This document shows, in pieces, positions 43,065 to 51,262 of a stretch of DNA of 64,000 nucleotides (position 1 is the first letter of the stretch; each line of letters starts with the position of its first letter). This DNA comes from an uncultured Bacilli bacterium (lineage in GTDB: Bacteria > Bacillota_I > Bacilli_A > RFN20 > CAG-449): assembly GCA_947591215.1 (NCBI GenBank), contig CANQCZ010000003.1, positions 1-64,000 on the forward strand, given 5' to 3'. The notes beneath the pieces are model-generated. The model did no database searches. It had not been told where the DNA came from and was given only the letters and a program-made list of their open reading frames with translations. A program made the translations under genes and the position numbers.

Positions 43065-44321
43065 TTACACATTGTTACTAGAATTGGTTTCTAGATATTT
43101 GAAGTCGTTTATAAGAACGAAAATATTAAAGAGATTTATTAACGAAGCAAATAAAACGATATCTTCAAATCCAAGAAATCCAAAATGATAATGTCCGAAA
43201 AGAAAATTCGCATAGCAGAAAATGCTTGCTAGCTGCATCGTGATTGGAAGAAATTTTCTTCTACGTGTAATAACAGTATACAATATCATCATTACATCCG
43301 CGAAGAAAAAATATCTTTCATGCATATGAGGCATGACATATGGTGACAAAATAGCATAAACCGCTGCGACATGAATAAAGTTTTTAGCGGTAAACGGAAC
43401 TCCTTTTTTATAATAAAACAAAAAGAGCAAGACAATTCCCAAAATCGAAAGACCGAAATAAAGCGCCGCGCCGGCATTGAAAAAATCATAGAGTTTATCG
43501 TATTGCAAGAAAGCATACATATTCGCCGATCCGTAGTTTGCATTCTTGTATTGCCCCATCTGTGTGGCATAAATACCAAGTGCATCATTTATATTAACGC
43601 CTACAATAAGTCCTGGAATAATCGTTATAAATATTGCAAGTGGAATTAATAGCATTTCTCTGAGTTTTACTTTCTTTACCAAAAATAACCACACTAATGT
43701 CGGAAAAAAGAAAACCGTATGAATTTTCGTAGCAACCGAAAGTCCCAAAATAAACATCGCTAAAAGATTTTTATTTTTGAGAATAAAGTAAATCGCATAA
43801 ATAATACAACAAGCCCACAAAGCTTCACACTGACCCCATAACGCGGAATTTAATATATCTGTCGGCATGAAAAACATGATAAAGAGGCTAAAATAAGCGA
43901 CGGATTTTTTATGAGTGATTTCTTTAACAATTAAAAACACACCAAACGCCAAGGCATAATCAAAAAAGAACGAGATAATTTTAACCGCAGCGATGGAACT
44001 TAACGGGAAATAAGAGATTAGAGCCAATAAATTTACATAGGCTAGCGGATAGTCGCATCTTGAGTTTGAAAAATTAGGCCAAGATTTTAAAGCTAAAAAA
44101 CCACCGTTACCTTTAATATGATCCATCCATGGCACAAGATAGTGATCCATATCTCCTGAATGGTAATCAATAAAGCACCATCTAATTAAAAAAGAAGTAA
44201 TTAATAAAATTATTAAGGCAATTATAAACACATGCTTGCGAACAAAAGCAAAGAAGGTATCATAAATTTGATTCGAAACTTCATCGAATTTTTTAAAGAA
44301 TGTTTTTAATTTGGTTAACAT
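43065..44321 (-). CDS. GT-C-type membrane glycosyltransferase (Gpi18/mannosyltransferase-like)
   Basis: The 418-residue protein has about ten membrane segments. The first long extracytoplasmic loop reads SGDMDHYLVPWMDHIKGNGGFLAL, with the acidic DMD pair typical of lipid-phosphate-sugar-dependent GT-C enzymes, followed by CDYPLAYVNLL. SALWGQCEALWACCIIYAI is the segment best matched to the Gpi18-related group (COG5542). Such enzymes move a sugar from a polyprenyl-phosphate donor onto an extracytoplasmic acceptor; donor and acceptor are unknown. ATG 44321 is chosen over TTG 44327 because GAGGAA sits 8 nt upstream. It is followed by the 195-residue membrane protein. Confidence 0.78.
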   Translation of the reverse strand: MLTKLKTFFKKFDEVSNQIYDTFFAFVRKHVFIIALIILLITSFLIRWCFIDYHSGDMDHYLVPWMDHIKGNGGFLALKSWPNFSNSRCDYPLAYVNLLALISYFPLSSIAAVKIISFFFDYALAFGVFLIVKEITHKKSVAYFSLFIMFFMPTDILNSALWGQCEALWACCIIYAIYFILKNKNLLAMFILGLSVATKIHTVFFFPTLVWLFLVKKVKLREMLLIPLAIFITIIPGLIVGVNINDALGIYATQMGQYKNANYGSANMYAFLQYDKLYDFFNAGAALYFGLSILGIVLLFLFYYKKGVPFTAKNFIHVAAVYAILSPYVMPHMHERYFFFADVMMILYTVITRRRKFLPITMQLASIFCYANFLFGHYHFGFLGFEDIVLFASLINLFNIFVLINDFKYLETNSSNNV

Positions 44322-44388
44322 TATCAATTCCTCGCTTTAGTGCCATTTTATCACAATATATAGCGCAAATAAATGATATCTTGTCATA

Positions 44389-44414
44389 AAAAAACGACCA
44401 TTTGGTCGTTTTTT
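44389..44414 (-). terminator. Intrinsic terminator after prs
   Basis: AAAAAACGACCA (44389-44400) and TGGTCGTTTTTT (44403-44414) form a stem with a tight central loop. On the minus strand a T7 tract follows. It ends the long GT4-mnmE-to-prs run. Confidence 0.85.
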
Positions 44415-45375
44415 ACTTCGCATGATTGTATAAATCGTATACGATTGAAACTGCTTGTCCTGTTTCAACGTGTTCGATAACTTTGGCAAGCATCGGAGCC
44501 AAGGAAAGCACTTTTACTTTTTCAACGCACATTTCCTGTTTAAGCGGGATAGAATTGGTAACAACTACTTCATCAAAAACATCCGCTAAAACTCGATCAT
44601 AAGCATTTTTAGAAAAAACCGGATGGGTACAAGCAAGTTTAATTGATTTAGCGCCGTGTTTTTTTAATGCTAGCGCTCCGGCATAACAAGAACCACCGGT
44701 ATCAACCATATCATCAATAATAATACAGTCCTTATTTTCAACATTACCGACTATATTCATGACTTCCGCTTCATTTGGTTTAGTTCTTCTTTTATCGATA
44801 ATCGCCAAAGGAACATTTAAGCGTTCAGCAACTTTTCTTGCCCGATTGACGCCACCGTGGTCCGGCGAAACAACTACTAGGTTTTGAAAATCTAGCTTTT
44901 GTTTCCAAAAATAATCGGCAATGAGCGGAATTGCAGTCAATTCATCGACTAAACAAGAGAAGAAACCTTGAATTTGCGGGGCATGTAAATCGACCGTGAT
45001 CACTCGATCCACGCCTGCCACTTTAATTAAATCTGCGACAAGTCGCGCTGTAATCGGTTGTCTTGGTTTTGACTTCCGGTCTTGTCTTGCATATCCAAAG
45101 TAAGGTATTACAAGATTTATTTGTCGGGCCGAACCTCGTTTTAACGCATCAGCAAATATTAAGATTTCAAATAAGTGCTCAGTAACCGGCGAACAAGTCG
45201 ATTGAATCACATAGACGTCTTTATCTCTTACGGTATCAAGTGGTTCACAGATAATTTCGCCATCTGCAAAATGACTAACTGAACACTCACTTACTTTCAT
45301 GCCAAGATTTGTAGCTATTTCTTCAGTTAGTTCTTTATTGGCGGTCAACGAATAAATTACTGCGTTGTCTAACAT
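44413..45375 (-). CDS. prs: Ribose-phosphate pyrophosphokinase
   Basis: PRPP synthase supplies PRPP for nucleotide, histidine and tryptophan synthesis. The 320-residue protein shows VIQSTCSPVTEHLFEILIFADALKRGSA, IPYFGYARQDRKSKPRQPITARLVADLI (ATP flexible-loop region), VVSPDHGGVNRARKVAERL and the PRPP-binding loop IIDDMVDTGGSC. SCSPVNE-type residues are slightly altered (STCSPVTE). It is the last gene of the run tatD to prs, 15 bp after the glmU-like gene, keeping the Bacillus glmU-prs order. A strong terminator follows. Confidence 0.97.
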   Translation of the reverse strand: MLDNAVIYSLTANKELTEEIATNLGMKVSECSVSHFADGEIICEPLDTVRDKDVYVIQSTCSPVTEHLFEILIFADALKRGSARQINLVIPYFGYARQDRKSKPRQPITARLVADLIKVAGVDRVITVDLHAPQIQGFFSCLVDELTAIPLIADYFWKQKLDFQNLVVVSPDHGGVNRARKVAERLNVPLAIIDKRRTKPNEAEVMNIVGNVENKDCIIIDDMVDTGGSCYAGALALKKHGAKSIKLACTHPVFSKNAYDRVLADVFDEVVVTNSIPLKQEMCVEKVKVLSLAPMLAKVIEHVETGQAVSIVYDLYNHAK

Positions 45376-45390
45376 GCGGTTCCTCCTTAT

Positions 45391-46152
45391 TTAAGCCTTG
45401 AAAACTTCATCGTCTGATTCTTTCAAATTAGCGAAAGGTCCGATTGTTTTGTTGCTTCCTACAACAACATTCGAAAGTTTTGAAAGAGTGATTTTATTAT
45501 AATCTTTGATTATAGAATTTTCTATAACAGAATGTGGTCCGATTACATTTTTTTGGCCAATTATGGTCTTTCCATAAAATATTGTTCCCGGTAATATGTG
45601 ATTTTGACCACAAAAAACCACTAACGGAGAAATGTATGTATGTTTAGGATCATCAAAAATGACACCATATCTTATCCATTTATTTATTATTTGATCATTC
45701 ATTTGTTGCAAATACTTTGCACGATCGACATTGTCAAACATATCATAAGTTATTATTTTATCTTTAATAATTTTATACATATTATAATTTTGATTATAAA
45801 TTGTACAAACCTCTTGTTTCTTTGAGTTTATTAATTGAATTTTACCTTTTTTGAGTTTAGTCAATTTTTGAAAAACTTTATCATCATCTAATAAATATCG
45901 TCCATTATAAACAATAATTTGCTTGTATTTATTGACAAAATTTAGCTTGTTATTGTTTGAAACCAATTTTATAGACTCTTTTAAAGCTGTTTGCTTTAAA
46001 AGCTCATCGTCAGTTTCAATCATTAAATCATAAGCGCCATTAATTTTAAAATACTCATAAAGCGGCACCCCATAAGGATAATAAAAAATCTTACTCTCCG
46101 CCTTATCAAGTTTTGGATATAGTAAGATAATTAATCGATCATATACTTTCAT
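45391..46152 (-). CDS. Reduced GlmU-like protein, apparently without a working uridyltransferase site
   Basis: The 253-residue protein occupies the glmU position next to prs. Its C-terminal third matches the start of the GlmU left-handed beta-helix: a linker NDQIINKWIRYGVIFDDPKHTYISP, then hexapeptide-type repeats (VVFCGQNHILPGTIFYGKTIIGQKNVIGPHSVIENSIIKDY) and VGSNKTIGPFANLK. It stops there, lacking the rest of the helix that forms the acetyltransferase site. The N-terminal part has lost the GxGTRM nucleotide loop and is much shorter than the usual 230-residue pyrophosphorylase domain (KIFYYPYGVPLYEYF may be what remains of the lysine-containing segment). At about 455 residues normal GlmU is nearly twice as long. 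It is AT-rich. It could be a repurposed scaffold or a decaying gene; a working glmU may lie elsewhere. Confidence 0.7.
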   Translation of the reverse strand: MKVYDRLIILLYPKLDKAESKIFYYPYGVPLYEYFKINGAYDLMIETDDELLKQTALKESIKLVSNNNKLNFVNKYKQIIVYNGRYLLDDDKVFQKLTKLKKGKIQLINSKKQEVCTIYNQNYNMYKIIKDKIITYDMFDNVDRAKYLQQMNDQIINKWIRYGVIFDDPKHTYISPLVVFCGQNHILPGTIFYGKTIIGQKNVIGPHSVIENSIIKDYNKITLSKLSNVVVGSNKTIGPFANLKESDDEVFKA

Positions 46153-46170
46153 ATTACATAATATGAATTT

Positions 46171-47028
46171 TCAAACTAATGTTTCGGTAATTTTTGTAAA
46201 ATATGCTAGTGAACCGATTTCGTTTTCAGCTTTTTGCAGAGCTCTTAAATCTTTAGAAAGACAAACCACACAAGTACCAGAACCTGTCATTAAAACTTTG
46301 GTAAACCCTAATTGCACCAATTTCTCTTTAATCATTTGAACTGAAGGCATTCGTATAAATGCTGGTTCTTCAAGTGCATTAATCATGTTATCGGCTATTT
46401 TTTGATCGTCACCTTTTTGCAAAGCGACCTTTAATTCCTCCATATCGACTTTTTTATCAATCTGCATAGTATCATAATCATTAAAAATTTGTCTAGTCGA
46501 TAATCCTTCTTTGGGTTTAGCTAACAAAACATAATATCGATCATGACATTTAATTTCCTCTAATTTTTCACCAATACCGGTAACATAAGCCGGACGATTG
46601 AATAAACAGAAAGGAACGTCAGCACCTATTTGATAAGCAATGTCAATCAAATTTTCTCGAGACAAATTCAACTTCAATATGCGATTAAGCGCATTTATCA
46701 CCGCAGCCGCATCGGCAGAACCGCCACCCAAACCGGCTGAAAGAGGAATAATTTTATGTATGTGTATTCTAAATTCTTGTTTAAAATTAAACTTTTGTTT
46801 CATGAGGGCGAAAGCCTTATGAACAAGATTAGTTTCATCAGTAGGAACCGAGATATCATCGCAAGTGATAAATGTTACACCATAATTTGAAGGAATAATT
46901 TCAACTTCCACGCGATCGTGTAACTCTAAAGGTAACATAATAGATTCCAGCAAATGATATCCATCACTTCTTTTACCAACTACACCAAGCGCCAAATTTA
47001 TTTTAGCGTGGGCCTTAACCATAAGCAT
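46171..47028 (-). CDS. ispE: 4-diphosphocytidyl-2-C-methyl-D-erythritol kinase
   Basis: IspE is the GHMP kinase of the MEP isoprenoid pathway, supplying precursors for undecaprenyl carriers. The protein has VKAHAKINLALGVVGKRSDGYHLLESIM, the ATP loop IPLSAGLGGGSADAAAVINAL (about 88-108) and the C-terminal MTGSGTCVVCL. ATG 47028 is chosen (285 residues): of three near in-frame ATGs it is the one 8 nt from GGAGG; the overlap with yabG is then 14 bp. Bacillus has veg and sspF between yabG and ispE; they are absent here. Confidence 0.95.
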   Translation of the reverse strand: MLMVKAHAKINLALGVVGKRSDGYHLLESIMLPLELHDRVEVEIIPSNYGVTFITCDDISVPTDETNLVHKAFALMKQKFNFKQEFRIHIHKIIPLSAGLGGGSADAAAVINALNRILKLNLSRENLIDIAYQIGADVPFCLFNRPAYVTGIGEKLEEIKCHDRYYVLLAKPKEGLSTRQIFNDYDTMQIDKKVDMEELKVALQKGDDQKIADNMINALEEPAFIRMPSVQMIKEKLVQLGFTKVLMTGSGTCVVCLSKDLRALQKAENEIGSLAYFTKITETLV

Positions 47029-47788
47029 TAGCATTTCCTCCTAAAAAGGTTCTGCGTGCGCGTCCTCGCGTTTCCAATCCTCCCATTTCTTTGGAAATGG
47101 TACTTTGAAGAATATCGTTAATATCCGCGTATTCAGTAACTCTAATAGAAGCTATTTGACTTGCAACAATCACCGGATCCAAAAGATGAATATTTTTTCT
47201 CGCGGGCGAAGAAGCAAAGTTAGCGCCGACATCGATCAGCGCTTCATAATAGCTTTGACAGGCTCCAGCAACGATCACTAGCGAATCTTTATCAGAAACA
47301 ACCTTTCGCGCTTCTAACACTGCATTGACAAAATTACTCGAATTGCGATAAGAAGTCAAGTTATACAATTCATTTTTATTATTTGTTTTTAATGAATCGT
47401 GTCCTGTAAGAACTAAAACGTCAGGATGATGTTTATTTATTAGCGAGGCGACAACCGCTGACATCTGGCTTTCTTCAACATGATAACCAATCGCTTTTAA
47501 GTCATAAGTTTGATAAGCTTTCATCGCTTTTTTTAAATAATACTCATCACCATCTAGATGAAGGATTTTTCCTTCCACCAAATTTTGGGCACGATTTCTT
47601 TCAAGTGCCGGCAAGGTAACTTTGATTTTGTTTTCTAACTTATATGGTCGTAAATCTTTCTCATCGGCATCACAAATCAAACGAACCACTTCGCCTTTTA
47701 AAAGACATTTACCATCTTTGATTTCAACAATTCTAAAAATGACGTCGTGCTGATGAGAATATCGCGTCACCAAATCTCCTATTTGCAT
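47015..47788 (-). CDS. yabG: Sporulation-specific protease YabG
   Basis: YabG is a cysteine-type protease that processes spore coat proteins in Bacillus. The 257-residue protein shows the N-terminal QIGDLVTRYSHQHDVIFRI, DVLVLTGHDSLKTNN, YRNSSNFVNAVLEARK, VIVAGACQSYYEALIDVGANFASSPARKNIHLLDPV and the tail IVASQIASIRVTEYADINDILQSTISK. ATG 47788 is chosen over GTG 47797 because AGGTGATT is the ribosome site. It is 35 bp after rsmA as in Bacillus (ksgA-yabG) and overlaps ispE by 14 bp, so a sporulation gene is tied to housekeeping genes. Confidence 0.95.
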   Translation of the reverse strand: MQIGDLVTRYSHQHDVIFRIVEIKDGKCLLKGEVVRLICDADEKDLRPYKLENKIKVTLPALERNRAQNLVEGKILHLDGDEYYLKKAMKAYQTYDLKAIGYHVEESQMSAVVASLINKHHPDVLVLTGHDSLKTNNKNELYNLTSYRNSSNFVNAVLEARKVVSDKDSLVIVAGACQSYYEALIDVGANFASSPARKNIHLLDPVIVASQIASIRVTEYADINDILQSTISKEMGGLETRGRARRTFLGGNANAYG

Positions 47789-47823
47789 TTTAATCACCTT
47801 TGTATATATATGAAAAAAATGAT

Positions 47824-48633
47824 TTATTTTACCTCAATTAATTTTAAATAATCTTTTAACGTCAATTCTTCGGCTCGAATCGAATTATTAAGTTGCGCTC
47901 TTTTCAACCACGCTTCAGTGTATTCTTTTCCAAAATAAGCTTTTAAATTATTAAAAAGGGTCTTCCTTCGCATTGTAAAAGACTTTTTCAATATATCTTT
48001 CAATTCTTCAGCAATTTTTGGATCATATTCTTGATTAAACTTAAGTAATAAAATCACACTATCGACATGCGGAGCAGGAATATAAGCTTCACGATAGACA
48101 TTGCTGATAAATTCTAGTTTTCCGATATATTCAATTAGGATGTTCAAAGGACCATAATCTTTGCCATCTTTAGCTTTCAAACGTTCGTAAACTTCTTTTT
48201 GAATCATAAACTCAAATAAAATCGGTCTAAAAGGTGCACACGCTATCTTTTCAATAATAGGACTTGTGACATTATAGGGAACATTAGAAACGAATTTTAC
48301 TTTCTTATTTTTGAAATTTATCAAATCTTCTTTTAAGAAATCCTGATTTTTAATCACTATTGCAACATCTTTAAAAACTTCATTTAAATGATTTACCATA
48401 TCGCTATCGATTTCGTAAAGGAACACTTTGTCGGTCTTAGTGATTAGCAATTCACTTAAAGCGCCAAGGCCCGGTCCAATTTCAACAATTGTATCATTTT
48501 CATCGATCTCTAATTTGTCGATGATTTTTTGAGCAATATTTGAATCAATCAAAAAATTTTGTGAAAACATCTTTTTAGGTCTCAGCGATTTTTGCTTTAA
48601 AGCTTTCATAACGTATTCTCTAGAACATATCAT
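47824..48633 (-). CDS. rsmA: 16S rRNA (A1518/A1519) dimethyltransferase RsmA/KsgA
   Basis: RsmA dimethylates two adenines near the 3' end of 16S rRNA. The 269-residue protein has PKKMFSQNFLIDSNIAQKI, the SAM loop IVEIGPGLGALSELL, the catalytic VSNVPYNVTSPIIEKIA and FEFMIQKEVYERLKAKDG, plus the small C-terminal domain. ATG 48633 has GGAG 8 nt upstream; the track's GTG at 48636 overlaps the rnmV stop. It is co-transcribed with rnmV and yabG, as in Bacillus. Confidence 0.97.
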   Translation of the reverse strand: MICSREYVMKALKQKSLRPKKMFSQNFLIDSNIAQKIIDKLEIDENDTIVEIGPGLGALSELLITKTDKVFLYEIDSDMVNHLNEVFKDVAIVIKNQDFLKEDLINFKNKKVKFVSNVPYNVTSPIIEKIACAPFRPILFEFMIQKEVYERLKAKDGKDYGPLNILIEYIGKLEFISNVYREAYIPAPHVDSVILLLKFNQEYDPKIAEELKDILKKSFTMRRKTLFNNLKAYFGKEYTEAWLKRAQLNNSIRAEELTLKDYLKLIEVK

Positions 48634-48635
48634 CA

Positions 48636-49181
48636 CTAATGCTCCTTAATAAATTCAATAATTTCTTCTTTTGTGATTGAACTGGTGTTTAATCTTTTTA
48701 AAAGCGTTTTGGCATTTCCGTAGCCTAATTTAAAGTTATCCATCAATGCATCTCTTAATTTTTTGGAATTTACCGAACCTATTAATTTGTTTTGATACAA
48801 AAACTCTAAATCAAAAACTTGACGGTCGGCTTCATGAAAACTTACCGCATTTTTGATTGCAGTAAGCAATTCTTCTGTTTCACATTCTGCGACACCGAGT
48901 TTTTTTCCTTTAATGGATTTTTCTTTTCTTACGAAAGCGTGCTTGGCATTAGGCAGTTCTTTTGCTAATTGATTGCGAATGCGAAGTCCTGGATAATCCG
49001 GATCTGTTAAAATTAATATATCGCAACTTTGAGGAAGATTCTTTAAATATTCAATGGTTGCTGATGGTACTTCAGATCCATTTGTAATCACAAATTCGCA
49101 ATCAAAATATGACGACAATCGTGCAACATCGCTTTTTCCTTCTACAACGATTACCTGATGAGGAAGTTTTTCTTTATTCAA
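48636..49181 (-). CDS. rnmV: Ribonuclease M5
   Basis: RNase M5 is the Toprim-domain nuclease that matures 5S rRNA in Firmicutes. It has HQVIVVEGKSDVARLSSYFDCEFVITNGSEV with the Toprim glutamate, then DILILTDPDYPGLRIRNQL with the DxD pair. The KHAFVRKEKSIKGKKLGVAECETEELLTA segment follows. The track's start at 49256 overlaps tatD by 83 bp. TTG 49181 (M-NKEKLPHQVIVVEG) follows GGAGG by 10 nt, gives 181 residues and an 8-bp overlap with tatD; the TTG six bases upstream is an alternative. The order tatD-rnmV-rsmA is conserved in Bacillus. Confidence 0.9.
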   Translation of the reverse strand: MNKEKLPHQVIVVEGKSDVARLSSYFDCEFVITNGSEVPSATIEYLKNLPQSCDILILTDPDYPGLRIRNQLAKELPNAKHAFVRKEKSIKGKKLGVAECETEELLTAIKNAVSFHEADRQVFDLEFLYQNKLIGSVNSKKLRDALMDNFKLGYGNAKTLLKRLNTSSITKEEIIEFIKEH

Positions 49182-49935
49182 TGCCAAAAAACCTCCTTCC
49201 GTTTTGTTCGGTGATATCCGCGAGTTCTTGTTCATTAAGACCTCTAATATCCGCAATCGCTTTAATGATGTATTTTAAGTTCAACGAATCATTTCTTTGT
49301 CCGCGTTTAGGTTCCGGCGATAAATAGGGTGAATCAGTTTCTACTAAAAGACGATTTAACGGAACTTTTGCCGCTACTTCTTTAGGAGTTTTAGCATTTT
49401 TAAAAGTAACCGGTCCATCTAAACCGATATATAATCCTAACGATAAAAATTTTTCCATCATTTCTAAAGAACCGGAATAACAATGTAACACCCCTCCATA
49501 AAGAGGTGGGTATTGTTTAAGGATTTGATAAGTATCTTCGTGAGCGTCACGATCATGAATAATAATCGGCAATTTTACTGAATTGGCTTTTTGAATTTGT
49601 AAAATAAACGCTTCACGTTGTCTTTTTCTTTCCCTTTCATCCTTAATCCAATAATAATCTAATCCGATTTCTCCAATCGCTTTAATTTTTGCGTTGGAAC
49701 ATAGATCAATAATCTTTTCGATTTCTCTTTGATAATCTTCTTTTACTTCAAGAGGGTGAAGACCTACCGCACAATAGACATTTTTAAAAGATTCACTTAA
49801 TTCAAGAGCTTTCAAAGAATTTGAATAGTTATCTCCCGGCATCAACAATAGATTAATTTTCTCTAGACATTTTCCAATGATTTCTTGAGAATTTTCAAAC
49901 ATAGCATCGTAAAGATGAGTATGAGTATCAAACAT
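49174..49935 (-). CDS. tatD: TatD-family metal-dependent DNase
   Basis: The 253-residue TIM-barrel hydrolase shows MFDTHTHLYDAMF (HxH metal ligands), AVGLHPLEV, AIGEIGLDYYWI, PIIIHDRDAHED, GVLHCYSGSLEM and LLVETDSPYLSPEP. These are all TatD/YabD signatures, and the length is normal. TatD proteins are 3'-5' exonucleases or deoxyribonucleases of uncertain physiological role. ATG 49935 follows the mnmE stop directly and is chosen over 49962, which lies inside mnmE; the ribosome site is weak, so translation is probably coupled to mnmE. Confidence 0.95.
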   Translation of the reverse strand: MFDTHTHLYDAMFENSQEIIGKCLEKINLLLMPGDNYSNSLKALELSESFKNVYCAVGLHPLEVKEDYQREIEKIIDLCSNAKIKAIGEIGLDYYWIKDERERKRQREAFILQIQKANSVKLPIIIHDRDAHEDTYQILKQYPPLYGGVLHCYSGSLEMMEKFLSLGLYIGLDGPVTFKNAKTPKEVAAKVPLNRLLVETDSPYLSPEPKRGQRNDSLNLKYIIKAIADIRGLNEQELADITEQNGRRFFGIE

Positions 49936-49936
49936 T

Positions 49937-51262
49937 TTATTTTCCCACGCAGAATCGTGCAAAGATTTCTTTTTCTAAATCGACACGAATTTCTCTTCCT
50001 AATAATTCATTAAGATAATCGTACGCACTTTTTATATGAATCGACACTAAATCTAACGGTGTCTGTGATCTTGATTCTTCAATCGCTTGATGTAATTCTT
50101 CGGCTGCTTTTTCAAGCAAAGCGATTTGTCTTGCAGAACAGAGTGAAGGTTTGGTTGATGTAATGTTATTTAGATGTAGCTCTTTCACAATCGCATTTTT
50201 TAATGCTCCAATATCGTTATTTAATGCCGACACCTTTAATTTATCATCGTGCAAATTACATAGTAAATCGCTTTTATTGTAGACTAATATTACATTTTTA
50301 TTAAGTAACAATTTATTTAGATAATTATTAGGTTGTTCTTCGGTTTGATCCTTCACATAAATGACCAAATCGGCTTCTTCGATATTTTTTATCGATCTTT
50401 GTATGCCCAGTCGCTCAATCGGATCTGTTGTTTCTCTAATACCGGCTGTATCGAAAAGATGAATTAACACACCTTCTAAAACGATTTCACCTTCGACTAC
50501 ATCACGTGTGGTTCCAGGTATTGAAGTAACAATGGCTTTATCCTCAGCGATAAGGGCATTGAGTAAAGAAGATTTACCGACATTAGGTTCTCCCACTAAC
50601 GCTACTTTGACTCCCTCTAAAACGATGATGTTTTTCTTTCCGTCTTTAATTAAATCATCAATCACATTTTGACAATTGATGATTTTACTTTGAATTTGTA
50701 AGTATGTTAATTCTTCGATATCTTTATATTCCGGATAATCGATGTTAACTTCAATATTAGCGAGTAAAGAGGCCAAATCTTCGACTAAAGGGAACAATAA
50801 TTTAGATGTTTCACCTTTTAAAGCATTCAAAGAGAGATTTTTAGCGCCATAACTTTTAGCGTTGATCAAATCATTTATAGCTTCAGCTTGAACTAAATCT
50901 ATTTTCTGATTGTAAAAAGCCCGACTTGTAAATTCGCCTCGTTCCGCATAGCGAGCGCCAAGTTTAATAATCATTTCAATTATTTGATTGGCTATCAATA
51001 CTGATCCATGGCAAGAAATTTCCGCCATATCTTCACCGGTAAAAGAATGAGGTCCTTGAAAAAAAGTGGCCATAACTTCATCGATCATCTGTTCGTCATC
51101 TGGATTAATAATTTTACCATATCGAACATAATTTGGTTCTATTTTGCGACCGCTTTTAAATATGATCTCTAATATTTCTTCGGTTTTAGGACCACTCATT
51201 CTGATTATTGCCAATGCACTTTTTAAAGGCGGCGTTGCTAAAGCGACAATTGTGTCAAACAT
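49937..51262 (-). CDS. mnmE: tRNA modification GTPase MnmE
   Basis: MnmE with MnmG modifies the wobble uridine of several tRNAs. The 441-residue protein has the N-terminal folate-binding domain (TIVALATPPLKSALAIIRMSG), the helical domain, and an inserted G domain. The G domain shows ALVGEPNVGKSSLLNALI (G1), TSIPGTTRDVVEGEI (G2), HLFDTAGIRETTDPIERLGI (G3) and LVYNKSDL (G4). The C-terminus FCVGK matches the C(I/L/V)GK motif whose cysteine is needed for activity. It follows the GT4 gene without a gap; in Bacillus mnmE is followed by mnmG, which is not in this window. Confidence 0.98.
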   Translation of the reverse strand: MFDTIVALATPPLKSALAIIRMSGPKTEEILEIIFKSGRKIEPNYVRYGKIINPDDEQMIDEVMATFFQGPHSFTGEDMAEISCHGSVLIANQIIEMIIKLGARYAERGEFTSRAFYNQKIDLVQAEAINDLINAKSYGAKNLSLNALKGETSKLLFPLVEDLASLLANIEVNIDYPEYKDIEELTYLQIQSKIINCQNVIDDLIKDGKKNIIVLEGVKVALVGEPNVGKSSLLNALIAEDKAIVTSIPGTTRDVVEGEIVLEGVLIHLFDTAGIRETTDPIERLGIQRSIKNIEEADLVIYVKDQTEEQPNNYLNKLLLNKNVILVYNKSDLLCNLHDDKLKVSALNNDIGALKNAIVKELHLNNITSTKPSLCSARQIALLEKAAEELHQAIEESRSQTPLDLVSIHIKSAYDYLNELLGREIRVDLEKEIFARFCVGK

